Source: Acridotheres tristis
Lineage: Eukaryota; Chordata; Aves; Passeriformes; Sturnidae
Length of the DNA stretch: 64,000 nt
Assembly: GCA_037013685.1 (NCBI GenBank)
Contig: CM072894.1
Location: 26,163,529 to 26,227,528, forward strand
Direction of reading: 5' to 3'
Within the stretch, counting starts at the first letter, position 1. Each line of letters starts with the position of its first letter. The notes beneath the pieces were generated by a model. It did not search any database. It was not told the origin of the DNA and saw only the letters and a list, made by a program, of their open reading frames with translations. A program made the position numbers and the translations under genes. Below, in pieces: positions 10,731-22,657 of this stretch.

Positions 10731-12440
10731 ACTACCACCAACTGGCTCCTTCACCACTTTTACTTTTTTTTATTATTATTTCTTTTTTTTTTTTTTTTAT
10801 TCCAGAGTGACGTTTCAGGTTTTTTAGCAAAGGGACAGCTGTGCCACAGTGTTTTTTGTATCACCACCAGCACAAAATCAGAGCAGAGGAGGTAAAACTG
10901 GAGGTAACTGTAGTCTGAAAGGGAATAAACTGAGGCTGTCAGTAAAAGGAAAAAAAATAAAAAAGAAAAAACAGCAGTATAAGCACTCAGCATAGTTCCA
11001 GTACTTTAAATGCTTCAGCTTTAATAGCAGAAGTAGCTATTAGTTATGCAGGGAAGAGGTTTATTTATTTTCATATATGGTACTTAATGTATTACTGCTC
11101 CTTTAGGATCTAATTCGATGAGATACCTCCACAGTGGGCTAATTTTGAGGCGTCATCTTCAATTAACACTGATCTCAAACACAAGCCTTCCAAAATAAGG
11201 TGGCTGGCTTAGAAATTATAAGATTATAAATAAAAGGTTTTATTTGACATTTCCTTTTGAGAATCCATGCCTCCAAGTTGTTGTGTACCTTTTTTTTTCC
11301 CCATGAAGGCATAAACTTTGGAAATTACTTTCTGAAACCAGCAAGAATGAAAGCAGCTACTCTCACAAAAACGCCCTTACTCCACAGCCTGGGGCTTTCA
11401 CAAAACCAGATATAATGCTCAGAAATCATAGGTTTTTCAGTGCACCACTCAAGCTTCAGGAAAACAAAAGTGGCACCTGAAAACACACATGGGATTTGGT
11501 TCAGTTTCCATTCTTCAGTTTCTAAACCTGATTAAACAAGCCCAGTACCGACCCTGATACTGATGACAAGGACTTTGCTTTGGCTCTGACCTTTTCCACA
11601 GAAGTTGCAGAGCTGTTTTTGTGCACTGCAGCAGAGATCTGACTTACAGTCAGTGTGTGATGGACATTGGTGCCCATGCACATTTCCCTCTCAGAGAATG
11701 AATGGTTCAGGTGACAAGGGAACATTCTTGGCATTGCCCTGGCTTAACTGGCAAAGAGTGAGACTTCAGCTCATGCCTTTAGCTGTTCTTCATTCTGGAT
11801 GCCAGAGAGACATCTTCCATAGAAACTGCCAGGAGAGAGTCACTGGAACAGGGTTCCTTCCCTCTTGTTAGCTGAGACCTCAAGCACACAGAGTTTGGCT
11901 GCTGAGCTCTAACATCTCTAAAGTACACACTGACAAACAGTTCTCTTTTTTTCCTGCAGTTAACGTGGATGCATTTAGATGGGAGCAGCAGAAGTGCAGC
12001 CCTGACCTGAGTGCAGGCACATGCCAACTGTTGAGTTCTTGCTTCAAAGCCCCAGAGCCCTTGAGCTTCTCTGGAAAATGTCTGCCAGAATGTTTTAGCC
12101 TGGGCATCATATTTTCCCTTAGTCTCACTCTAACCAATGTCATCAACATTTTAGCTTGAAACTTTCCAAATTTAACTCAGCCCAAGGTGTGGACTGTTGA
12201 AAGTGTGGCAAAGTTGTAGACTCCTGGGTCTTCAAACAGGAAGACTCGAGGCAGCCTTGCAGAGAGCTGGAGTTCCCAGCTCTGCTGAAGAGCTGAAACA
12301 TCATATGCCTCCTGAAACCCAGAGAGGTATCACCAGCCCAGAGCCTGGCACTACAAACCTCAAAAATGCAGTAGCAAAAGTATTGCTATTTCTCAGCCCA
12401 ATAAAGCAAAAAATGCATATGCAATAAATTGCCTTTTTTT
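10731..12440. other. No gene recognised; poly-T and A-rich tracts
   Basis: A T16 homopolymer is at about 10783-10798, after a T-rich lead-in, and an A-rich stretch lies at about 10949-10972. AT-rich, repeat-free DNA follows at 10990-11260. The overlapping frames at 11522-12427 on both strands lack any recognisable domain. Confidence 0.5.
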
Positions 12441-12780
12441 GTTGTTTTTTTCACAGTTTGATTATCCGTCATGATAAGACATTACTTAAAGCAGTGGTGA
12501 CACTGTCTAATCATTCTTGTGAAATATAGACTTCTCTCTCCACTTCAGACAGAGCCAACATTAATACACATTTATGCAAAGCAGAGCTGGAGCTGTCAGG
12601 GGCTAATCTTTACAAGTATGATAAATGATGTTTATTTTCAGTGATGGAACGAAACACCCGGGCTGACAATAATTGTAATAAAAAGGACAGATCAACTTCT
12701 ATAAAGTGATTGAATTACCAGTCTATTGCATTAATGCCTGATCTTGGCTCTGTCATAAACCTGCTTTAGGTTACCAATGA
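12441..12780. promoter_or_regulatory. Candidate conserved non-coding element (TAAT/GATA/TGACAG-rich)
   Basis: This repeat-free block packs many factor-like sites: GATTATCC and GATAAGAC (12470-12480), several TAAT cores, GGGGCTAATC, GATAAATGATG, TGACAATAATTGTAATAAAA (about 12663-12682) and GATTGAATTACC. It has no open frame worth noting. It looks like a homeobox-type enhancer, with conservation untested. Confidence 0.3.
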
Positions 12781-15404
12781 CTGCACATTAGGAAACATCC
12801 ACCTTCAAATCGACACCCTGCCCTTGACCTGTGGCAATGCAGGAGAGTCACTGCTGGATGCAGGGTTTGGCCATCCTTACTTCACATTTGCTTACAGTAA
12901 AGTAATGTTTCCTCCTCTTAGGCCAAAAAAGCAGCAACCTGTCTCTTAAGCCTTGCAAAAAAGTTTCAGAATCTCAGCAGCTGCACACACATCCTCCACA
13001 CACGCTGCCTGAGCTCCCACATGCAGAGATGCCAGCACTGAATTTAGTGCCTGCAGTGCAGGTCAGACTCACCAGCATCCACAGGGACCAGAATATTGAT
13101 AGTGGATCACCAAAGTCCCCTTGAAGCAAAGGAATAGAAAGAGGTCAACCTTCCCCACCTTCCTGGGCAAATGGATGCTACCACTAGATTTTCTGTGATT
13201 TCCCTGGATGTGACATGAAAGAAAAATAAAAGGAACTTGAAGTCTCATCATCCAGGGAATGATCAAAACCTCCCATGAATAACTGAGTCAATTAATTGCT
13301 TTGTAATTAACTCCATCATAGAAAGTACAAACAGCTTCAGTTTTCAGAATGAGACACATGCTCTAGGAAAAAGAAGGAAAGAGAAAAATGGAATAAAAAC
13401 ATACAGTTATATCTATGTATGTTTATAAAAAGATTCATGCATCTACTTCCCTGGATTTCCCTTCAGATTGGATTTCTGACATAAGACTAAAAACTGAATA
13501 GGAAAGGTGAAATTTAGGTTCATCAACAATCCTTTACAAAACAATATTCTGGAAACACTTTCTTTCAGGTCAACTGAAGTATTTATTTGCATTTTTTGAT
13601 TATTTATTTTCTGTTCCATGCCATTACGTTTATATTTAACGTATATTTCATATTTTGAGTATTCCATGTTTCTATTCCAGTCTGGATTTGTATAGTATTA
13701 TTCTGTTTTGTAATTCATTTTGCATTATTTCATGTAAGAATTTGTACTCTGGTATACATTAATGCACAGTGGTGCCAAAGAGAAGGCATTTGAGACTGAA
13801 AACTTGAGATGTGCCATTCTGACAGCTGGCTGCTGACTGCTCTGAATTTATTGAAATGAGTTATTCTGATTTTTTTTTCCCTAAACTTAAGTTTGTCCGA
13901 ATTGACACACTCCCATGGGGATGGCTCAATTTTAGCAGAGCAGCGTTTTCTGACAGCAAACACTAAGCAGGAAACTTCCAACCTTTCTCAGCTGCTTATT
14001 TGTCAGGGTATGGGCGTGTGTGCTGTGCCCCAGGGCAGGACCCCACTGGGACTGAGAGCTGATGACCACAGCTGGGCAGCCAGAGCAGGGATCACAGCCC
14101 AGCTGTGTCCTACAGCCCTGCTGCTGCTGGAAGGGTGATGACGCTCCTGAAGGTCCTAACAGAAAGGGTTATGATTTTGAAATAATATTTTTAAAAAGTA
14201 AATAGATCTGATCTAGAGAGTTTGCTGACTTGAAGAGCATCTCCTGCATGAGTTTTTTCATGAAATAAACTTAATTTCTGCTGGATCTGTTCCTAGCACT
14301 GCTGTCACAAGGTTTCAGCCTCTGCAGACGTACCTGCAGTCAGGAATGTGATGGTCCAACATGCACTGTGGCTTCTGTGTGCAGACCTGGGAACATCTGG
14401 GAAGCCACTTATATGGCAGGTTCCTGGGAGAGTCCTTCAGCCATGGGGAGAGAGGAGGAGGGTGGGTAGCTGGACTTGCTTATTTGCTGGTGCTACACAG
14501 GGGCTCGAGGCTGGAGACAATTCTGATCAATGGGTCAGGGACAACACATACATGAGAGCAAATATTCCTTGTCCTGCACTGCAAAGGGCAGTGAAAGCTG
14601 ATACCTCAGGTGCCTTTTTCTCCTCCCATTTCCCACTCTGAACACTGAGATTTTCTAAATACTCCACTGTTTTAATTATTAAAAGGGGGTTATGTGCATT
14701 TGATGTGCATCTCATAAAGAGGGCAGGAACCTCTAAATTACATCATACCTCAATTTTACATGTCTCATATATTCTACATGTCACTATATATTCTACAGGG
14801 TGAAGTACTGTCAGAGTGAAAGTCAACCTCATTGGCAGCTAAAGATTTTTTCTCCCCAGACAGCAGTGAGAAAAGATTCAACACAAAGTCCTGACCGTTC
14901 AGCACTGCCTGTGTCTACACTTTGATGTCAGAAATGCTTGAGGGCTGAGTCAGAAGAGCTTTAGCTGCTTCTGTCATATCCCACACATCAAAAAGACATG
15001 TAGGGGTTTGTTGTCCCGTCCTCCAATAATATCAGCAAGACACTTGGCACCTCAAAGTATTGCTGACCCCAAATGTGCTGGAATTCATGAGCCAGCTATG
15101 CAAAGTGCACATTTTAGCTAAAAGAAAGAAAAAAGCATTTATTTTTGAAGCCATGTGTTTGAGATTTCCCTCTTTAATAGCTCAGTATTTCTGAGTGCAC
15201 TGCAGAGTGCAGAGAAAGCCCTTGACAGACAAGGGGGCAGGAGCAGCCAGGCTACTGCTCCCACAGCTTTGCCCAAAACAGCCTGACCCACTCACATTCC
15301 AAAAGTTACTGGTCCAAACAGACTTGGTAAGTTTTACCTGAGAGAAGGAGGAAGGTCTTGGATAAGCTGCTCCCCCAGCAGTGATGCAACAACCCTGGAA
15401 AAAA
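12781..15404. other. No gene recognised
   Basis: Frames of 60-98 codons occur in all phases without recognisable content. AT-rich stretches at 13270-13450 and 13560-13740 contain no identifiable repeat. GC-richer DNA at 14000-14130 and 14380-14520 carries the longer chance frames. I see no splice-flanked exon. Confidence 0.5.
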
Positions 15405-15690
15405 GAATATAGAATATGCTGAGTCAGAAGGGATACAGCAGGATTATTGAGTCCAACTCCTGACCCTGCAAAAGACATCCCAAGAATTCCACCATGTGCC
15501 TTATAGAATTGTCCAAACTCTTACTGAGCTCAGACAAGCTTGGTGCTGTGGCAACTTTCCTGGGGAGCCTGTTCCAGTATCCAAACACCCTCTGGGTGAA
15601 GAACTTTCCCCTAACATCCAACCTAAACCTCCCCTGACTCACCTTCCTGCCATTCCTTTGAGTCCTGTGCTTGATCAGGAGGAGACAAAA
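15405..15690 (-). mobile_element. CR1 LINE, 5'-truncated copy retaining ORF2 C-terminus
   Basis: On the - strand an unbroken frame through this region decodes the end of CR1 ORF2. RFRLDVRGKFFTQRV is followed by a YWNRLPRKV motif and a SLSELSKSLD stretch, matching the family pattern RFRLDxRxxFFTxRV-HWNRLPREV-SLExFKxxLD. The low-coordinate end (15405-15470) corresponds to the CR1 3' UTR with the GAGTCCAACTCCTG-type segment. The copy has no RT domain and is inactive. It belongs to a different subfamily from the 6313-6557 copy, because its 3' UTR differs. Confidence 0.94.
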
Positions 15691-15889
15691 CACAGAAAGC
15701 TCCTCCACTGGCACAGCCCCAAGAAGGGCATAGCACTGCACCACAGAGCAACCGTGGGAGAGAGCAGAGCCAGGGCATCAGGGTGTGGGTGCACTTGCTC
15801 TCAGGCACTGCACATGGAGGGGATGTGTGGGGCTTTTGCTGGGACTGCCAGAGCAGGGAAAGAGGCTTTGACACTCGAGAGGGTCAAAA
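15691..15889. other. No gene recognised; tail of chance frames beyond CR1
   Basis: Mixed GC DNA immediately 5' (in CR1 sense) of the truncated element. The 170-codon + frame that crosses the CR1 copy (15496-16008) is antisense to ORF2 and therefore not a gene. Confidence 0.5.
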
Positions 15890-16080
15890 AGCAGCGCCAT
15901 CATAAAAACTGTGCAAACAGCAGGAACCTTTCTTTAATAAGTCTCCAGACAGATAAATCACAGCTTAAGGAGAGATTGCGGTGCTATTTATTAGTCATTT
16001 GTGCATGATTTGCTCACTCCATTGGTAGTGGAATTTCTTTTTTGGGTATTTAATTTTCATCAGAAATGATTTGTGTGCTG
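15890..16080. promoter_or_regulatory. Candidate conserved non-coding element
   Basis: A short AT-rich, repeat-free block directly after the CR1 flank. It contains TTCTTTAATAAGTC, AGATAAATCACAGC, GCTATTTATTAGTCATTTG and GTGCATGATTTGC, a density of GATA-, MEF2- and octamer-like words. Motif texture is the only support. Confidence 0.25.
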
Positions 16081-18934
16081 CACAGCGGTTCATACCGACA
16101 CCACTGCTCTGCACAGGCACCTGTAACCAGCCACCTACAGACAGCTCCAGCCTCCAAGAAAAGTGCTGACAGTAACCTCCTAAAGGAGACGCCCCAGTGG
16201 TTAAATGCATCAACTTTCACATGTACCTTTCTTATTTTTCAGAGCTCTTAGGCTTCCTTGCATGGCTGAACAATACCCACCAGGTAGCACACACTCCTTT
16301 GAGCTGGGTTGCCTATTTCCAGCCATTTCCACATCTCAGTTTCATGCTGGAAAACAACATGCTGGGTGGTAATGGGTGATAAGGCACAGAATGAGAGAGT
16401 TAAAAGGCTGGTATAAGGAAGACAAAAATCATTAAACACCAACAAATTACTTTCTAGAAGACTGAGTTAAATGCCACCACAATTTGTACCTGCTGGTAAT
16501 CTGAGGGGTTAAATCAAAGCTGAATTTTCTTCCTGTATGTAACATCCAGAAATAAAAGAGTGACAGGACTAAACTGACAGTGCAGAAGCACTAGAGCAGT
16601 TTTTGTTGTACAGGACAGATCTTGCTATTTGATGGTTCTCCAGAGCAAATATTCCCGGGTTTTGGAGAAGTAATTAGCTGTCTCTCAGAGATACACATTG
16701 TGGGACCTGATGGTTGGTTTCACTGCATATATGGTTGGGCGATTTTTACGTTCCCACTAGCAAGAGGTAGCAAAGCAAGATCTTGCATGGTTGCCAGAAG
16801 TTTTCAAGCTCTCCAGGACTGGCAAGAGCAAACACTACTTGGAACAGTTTAACTTACTTACAAACTAAAAATTATCTCTATTTCTTGTTTTTCTGATAGT
16901 TCAAGACATATTCACTCTTTCCCTCAAAGCTCCATTTCTCAGAAGCAGCTATTAACCAAAAGGTTTGGACTTTGGAAGCCATTAATTGAGAAGCATGAGG
17001 AACCCCAGAGTAAGGCTCTGCCCTCATGTAAAATCCACTTTTAACTTTATTCAGACACACAGAGAAATTCATTCCCCAGTCCCTGCCCAAGTCCTTGAAC
17101 TTGCAAGAAAGACTAGCAGATGTTCATTAGTGCATTGGTAACTAGAGAATTGGAGGCACTTGTCAGCTCTGTGTGTGATGAATAAATGCTGGAAAGTTTC
17201 TGCTGGGGAATACTACTGGTTTGGGGCCAACTGGATGCACTCAGAAAAAGTGTGTGAGGGGCAGGGGAGTTATGACCAGCAGTTCCACTTTGTTGCTCCT
17301 GTTATTCATTTTAATTATAAGTGTTAGCTGCCAAACACCTGAGGGTATCTACCCCCTACCTAAACTTTAGAAATAGCAAATATTTGGGTGAGATTAATGA
17401 TCTTTTCGAGGTTTAATAAAGATTCAGCTGCTGGTGGATGTGTGTATAATGTTCTCCTGCTCCCTGGCACCACAAGAGCCTGGACATCACAGTGACCCCA
17501 TGGACCAAGAGCCAAGGAGAGCAAAGCTCACATGGGAGCACTGCAAGCACCAACGTCACACAAGGTCATAAAATGCTTTCCAAACTTTTCTTCAGGCTTG
17601 CATTTACCTGGCAAGTCCAGGATGTTTTTCTTCCCTGTAAACACCCCTCCAGAGCCTGAGCTTACCTCCAAAATCCAGCAAATATCTCCCATCCCTGGGC
17701 AGCTGTCACTCACATCGAGTAGTCTCTTTTAAAAGCATTCCTCGGCATTGAATTATGCTGCATGTTTTCCAGGCTGGGCTGGGGCTGCAAACAAGGTAAC
17801 ATCACAAAGAAAACTTCTGAGTTGTGCAAAGAAACAAAGGCTTGGTATTGGAGAAGCTGCTTCACTTTGAAAAACTCAACTACTTAAACACTTCTTGGTA
17901 AAGTCATTCAAAAATGCAACACTGGCCCAAGAGGAGAAAAGCCAGTGCTTCTCCCCAGGCAGCTGTGTGAGCCAGAGCTCTGTCTGTATGTGGGAGTGAG
18001 TAGCTCAGCTCAGTCTGTGAGCAGAAAAACAGCAGAGAGTGATCTGTTGGAAGCTGTCTCCACACACAGGCATGCAGACACACACACACACTCACAGAGC
18101 TTTGATATCTGGGTCTGACTCAATTACAACTGGCAAACACAAGGGCTAGATATGCTTGAGAACGATGCTTGACAAAACTATATCCCACAAAAGAGAACTT
18201 GGTTTCCCAGAGTAAAATAAAGCAGATAGTGGCCACATCTGGATTTCTTCTCACTCTCACATCAGTCTGCATTTCCTGCTTAGAACTGGGATCTCCCCAA
18301 GAGAGACTTTTCTTGTGGTATTTCTAGCTGGGACTGAACGCACCACAAATCTCCTGAGAAGGTCTTTCCTTCCAAGATTCATGGGCCAGAGGCTCATGAA
18401 GCACAGATAGTTCAGGGAAGTGATCAACTGTGTGGATGCTTTCCAAGCTCTCAGCCTTTTGGGGGGTCCAGTAGCACTCACAGGATAGAGGGTCCCCTCT
18501 CACCCCCTTCCCACCAGCACGGACACTTGACATCACAACTGTCTGGAAAGCTCCAAAGCATTACAAGGGAGACAAGAAGCAGAGCAGAGCAGGCAGGGCT
18601 TGGAGAGCTTCCTGGCTGCTTAAGGCCCTGCAGCAGGAACCTCAAAGCAGCTGGAAATACACCAAGAGCAGAGGATCACCAGCAAATCACCCACCTGCTG
18701 ATTCCCATTTCGAGGGGACAGCAGTTTGCTCTGTTCTGGGAGGTGAGAAAAGTCCAGTGGGAGCCTCAGACCTTCCTTTGCAGGAAAAAAACCCTCAAGT
18801 CAACACGAGCTCTTCACTCTAGTCAATGCTGGTCTAATCCACCTCCACAGCACATATACCCCACTCTGTTGGTCTCTGGGTTTTCAGAAAAGGTAAAAAG
18901 CAGGCACTTTCAACAGCATCTAGTTGTTTGTGGG
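16081..18934. other. No gene recognised
   Basis: No domain-bearing frame is present. AT-rich patches lie at 16480-16620 and 17280-17440; the latter includes CATTTTAATTATAAGTG and could be regulatory. A short (CA)n tract lies near 18078-18090. At about 17070-17115 there is a faint resemblance to an old amniote repeat ('cagtccctgccc' followed by 'aagaaagac'), too weak to annotate. Confidence 0.5.
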
Positions 18935-19070
18935 ATACTCAGGACCTCAGTCCCCTATCTATAAAAAGAAGAGGGAGAGAGAAGCAGCCAGCATTTGCCA
19001 GCTTCCCTGGGATCTTGTGAAGATTAATGCATTAAAGAACAAAGTGTGTCAAGATTCTCCGTAGGAAAAG
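18935..19070 (+). repeat. MIR-like ancient SINE relic
   Basis: GGACCTCAGTCCCCTATCTA at 18941-18960 matches the MIR core 'gcctcagtttcctcatctgta', followed by AAAA. About 55 bp on, TTGTGAAGATTAATGCATTA (19015-19034) matches 'ttgtgaggattaaatgagata', and AAAGTGTGTCAAGATTCTC matches the 'aaagcgctttgaa' segment. Spacing and order agree with MIR. It is strongly diverged and non-mobile. Confidence 0.55.
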
Positions 19071-22000
19071 CAAGTTAGGTCAGTGTAGCACTGAGGAGGA
19101 GTGTCTTTCAACACAAGGCTTGTTTAGTCCATGTTGCTACTGTCCAAGGGAGGTTTGAAGGTTAAAATTAAAGCAGAACAAATGCATCTCTCCCTGTTCT
19201 CCAAAGAGGACTGTGCAGTGTGTGGTCATCAAGGAATGCTCTCAGGAACAGGAAGTTTGGAAACTATTGTGAAAACTGTGCTCAAGAAGAAGTGAAACCT
19301 ACTGAATTCCCTGAGGAGCTTTTACTGCCAACCACTCAGAGTTGTCCTTGTGGACAGAGTCTGGTGGTTTCAGAGTTCTCTGCTCTTTGACACAAATACA
19401 AAGGCTGGAGCCACATAGTCTGAAAGAGCTCAGCCACCAGGTGTCAAATGTGTCCATCGTCTGCTTTGCTCTATTGTGGCTTCAGGGCAGCTCACACGGA
19501 GCCCCCCAAGCCCAGCAGGCCCTTCCTGGCACAAACTTCCTGCAGGGTTAGGGTTAGAGACACCTTTATTCTATAACCTCACTCCTCAAGCACACAACCC
19601 TCCTTCCTTCCACTTGATCATCCTTCAAACCTGAAGGCTTGCATCTCTGTTCTAAAGGAAATCTCACTCTAACAGTGTGTTTTGGCACAGTATGCACTGC
19701 CCAGGGTCACATCACATGGGGACTGTGGTTTCATATTTTAGCACGGGACAGTGAGGCTTCCAGGACCTCCCCCTTTCACATGAGGCAGCCTCTATTCCAG
19801 AATTGTGGAGCCAGCTGGCAGCTGAATGCCCTCCAGTTCAATCTGCAGCATCATGCTGCATGTTTGTTTTCCTTCTGGATCCATGACATGCATATTCCCA
19901 AAAGAGGACCTTTCTCTCCAGGCAAGTTAGTTCTCTATGTTTGGGCCTCCTTCAACTGAGGAAAAAAAAGCACCTAAAATTCAGGTCCACCATTTCTCGG
20001 GTTCTGCTAGGAAATGTTTACCATTATCATGAGCCTATCTGAAGAAGAGTGAGCTATTTCTATTTAAGCACTTATCCTAGACAACTCAGCACTGCCTCTG
20101 AATCCTCACGCAGTGAAAACAATCACCTCAGGGCTGCAGAAACCTTCAAAGGTATTGAAAGTGCCTTCAGATTGAAAGGCATTGCTGGCACTTTCAGCTG
20201 GGTCAGATCTCTCGTCGTACCCCATCCCAATCAAGACTGGTGTGCTTAGAAAAAAGTTATGAGCCAGTGTTGTGCATCCCAGTGCAGTGCTGGGACCATG
20301 AGCACTCCAGGATGAGACCAGCCCTAACTGCTGAGCTGCACAGCTTCCATTCATCCAGTTTGCCCAGAACTCCCTGCTTTCATGCTATCACATGCAGCTC
20401 ATCCATCTAGACTTCAGATAATTCAAAGAAACATAGCCAGTGCTTCCATCCTCCTCCGAATTACCAAGGTATGCAAATATAAATCCAGGCAGGATCTTAG
20501 AGTGATGAGATCCTGACACCCTCCCCAGTCTGCAGCACCTGTCACCCTTCATCCTTTGAACTATTATTTTAGATAGTGCAAAAAATTCCTAGGGTGAAAT
20601 GTGATACTCCAGAGCCAGGGAAGAGCTTGGAATGCTGAGGCTGCTGCCTCGCTCCTTGCCTCAACCTCTCAGTGGGGGCCCAGCTTTCACAAAGAAGCCT
20701 GGAAAGCACAAACTAAAGCAAGCAGGTACTGAAAATTCAAGCTAGTCTTTGATCTAGCAGGAGTCAAATGTTCTGGGTGCTGATCTGTGATTGTTTTATC
20801 ACTTTGCCTGGATCTGCTGAGGCCGAACCCCAAGGAAGATTTGGATAATGGGGAAGAGCACACAGAAAATGTGTGCAAGGGGCAGAGGTAAGAATCAGGA
20901 AATACTGGTGTCTGAGTGCAGATGTGGGCCTCAGATATGCAATAAGCTATTGTGAAAAGGAAAAGCATTTTTCCTGCCCAGGGTGTAATGCAAAAGATGT
21001 CAGGGGCATCAAGTGCAGCAAAAAAGATATTTGAGTTAGACAGCAAGAAAATCTCTGTAAGGATAAGGGTAATGCAGACTGAGGGCAAGCTGCAGAATTA
21101 CCTTATTAGAGCCATTTAAGCACTGGTCAGATGAATAAACACCTCTCTAGCAAGAGCCAGGTGTTTCTGATCTTGCTTTCAAGTGTGACTTCTTTTAGCC
21201 ACTGCCACTCCTCTGATCTTTCAGGGTGTGGGAAAGGAGCTCAGGCAGTCATCTGGGACAGCTGTGAATCCCAGCCCTGGGCTGTCTCTGGGAGGACTGG
21301 AGATCTCAATAGGAAATCACCTTCTTGAGATGTCAGGACTCCTCCTGCCAACATTATTTTCTCTCTGTCCAGGCTGGGCATGAATCCTGCCTTGGAATAA
21401 CTCCTGCACCTGGATAAAACTGCTGTCAATAAAGATGCGTTTGACTTGTGGGAGGGAAAAATCACGGAGATACAGAGAGGTAACATCAGTGGAAAACACT
21501 AAAGGTGCTGTCACTGTGATGCAGGCAGTGCAGGCTTGTGGGCAGAGCTCACCAGCTCTGTGATGGGCTGGGGTGATGCTGGGCTAGTATGTGGTAGATG
21601 AAATCAGCATGAACGCTTCCCCTGCTCCCCTCTTTCTTTTATTAGCTACAACCCATTTCAAACCACATTCTCCAAGACCAATCAGTAAAGGGTAATAAAA
21701 TATCCACAGATGTCAAAAAAAGTGTGCCACCAGTTCCTGGCACAGCAGTGGCTGGTGATGAGCAGGACTCAGTGTTTGCTGGGTGGCACCTGTGCCCTGC
21801 TCAGCAGCCTGGCCACCCCTCAGCTCTCCCCCAGCCCCCTGCAGTGACACTCCTCTTACGTTCGGGTCTGCTGGAGTTTATATAACACCCCCCTTCCTTC
21901 TTGCTCAGCTGTGAGAAGCTGGAGGATTTTCAACCAAGCTCTTCTCTACCACCTAGTGGGAAATGGAATTTTTCCTGTCATGATGAGCACAGAGCAGAGC

Positions 22001-22379
22001 GAGATCTCTGCTGCGATCCTGAGCAAGCCCTTTGCAGCCCATATCCACAGGGGATATCCCAGGGGCCCCAAAGGCCAAAGCAGCCTCAGAAATGGTTTCT
22101 TCCCTGACTCTCAACAGCACCCTGGCTTAGGGGCCAGAAAAACTAGTTGGGAGAAGCTGTCCCCTCCATTACTCACTGTTTCCAGCGCAATTACTGACTG
22201 TCCAAGCCTATTGTCCTGTCAATCACCAAGAAAAAGGGCACCAAAATTTGCATCATCTCAAATTACTCTCAATACAGCACCCGCATACACATAAAGCTGA
22301 ATTTTCCCCTTGTGCGTAAATTCTCCGTATTTTCCTGTCTCCATCCACCCCAGACAAGGTTTGGGCACGAACCACAAGG
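19071..22379. other. No gene recognised; isolated TATA-like motif near 21877
   Basis: Several overlapping frames (up to 133 codons, 20687-21088 on the -) show no recognisable domain. A two-unit TTAGGG-like stretch at 19546-19556 is too short to be telomeric. TTTATATAA at 21876-21884 lies about 30 bp before a CTCAGCT that could act as an initiator, but there is no coding evidence downstream. Confidence 0.5.
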
Positions 22380-22630
22380 TGCTGAGCTGTGCTTGACCCC
22401 GCAGCACCGGAGCGCCCGTCCGGCCCCGCGGCGATGCTCGGAGGAGCGGGGCTCTGGCCAGGATCCAGCGCAGGTAATTGCAGTCTGAGCACTTAAACCC
22501 CCCCTGCAGATGCAGCCGCCTTCATTTCCTGCCCTGAGCCCTGGGGAAGTGTTTGCAGCGAGTTGTTAAACAGCTGCCACGCGCTGCCCAGAGCGGCTGC
22601 GATCTCGGCAGGATCGGGGGCGTGCTCCAA
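22380..22630. promoter_or_regulatory. CpG-dense patch, possible small CpG island
   Basis: CpG density jumps sharply. I count about ten CpG dinucleotides between 22394 and 22450 and about seven between 22577 and 22624, in a window where CpG is otherwise depleted. In vertebrate DNA that points to an unmethylated island, often a promoter or enhancer-associated. No downstream coding exon is evident, so a non-coding transcript or an orphan island is possible. The alternative is a GC-rich block shaped by biased gene conversion. Confidence 0.35.
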
Positions 22631-22657
22631 GTGGATGCTCCAAGTGGATGTTCCAAG
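22623..22657. repeat. Short tandem duplication, 13-bp unit
   Basis: The unit TGCTCCAAGTGGA occurs twice in direct succession (22623-22635 and 22636-22648), followed by a degenerate third start (TGTTCCAAGGA). It abuts the CpG-dense patch. Confidence 0.9.

Noticed and set aside
15496..16008. 170-codon + strand frame
   Set aside because: Its first third is the antisense of a CR1 ORF2 fragment; the rest has no recognisable content.
17070..17120. Possible old amniote repeat ('cagtccctgccc' segment)
   Set aside because: Too few ordered landmarks; could be chance.
18061..18100. (CA)n microsatellite
   Set aside because: Interrupted and only about six clean units, so not annotated separately.
19543..19558. 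Telomere-like GGGTTAGGGTTAG
   Set aside because: Only about two units; too short to be an interstitial telomeric array.
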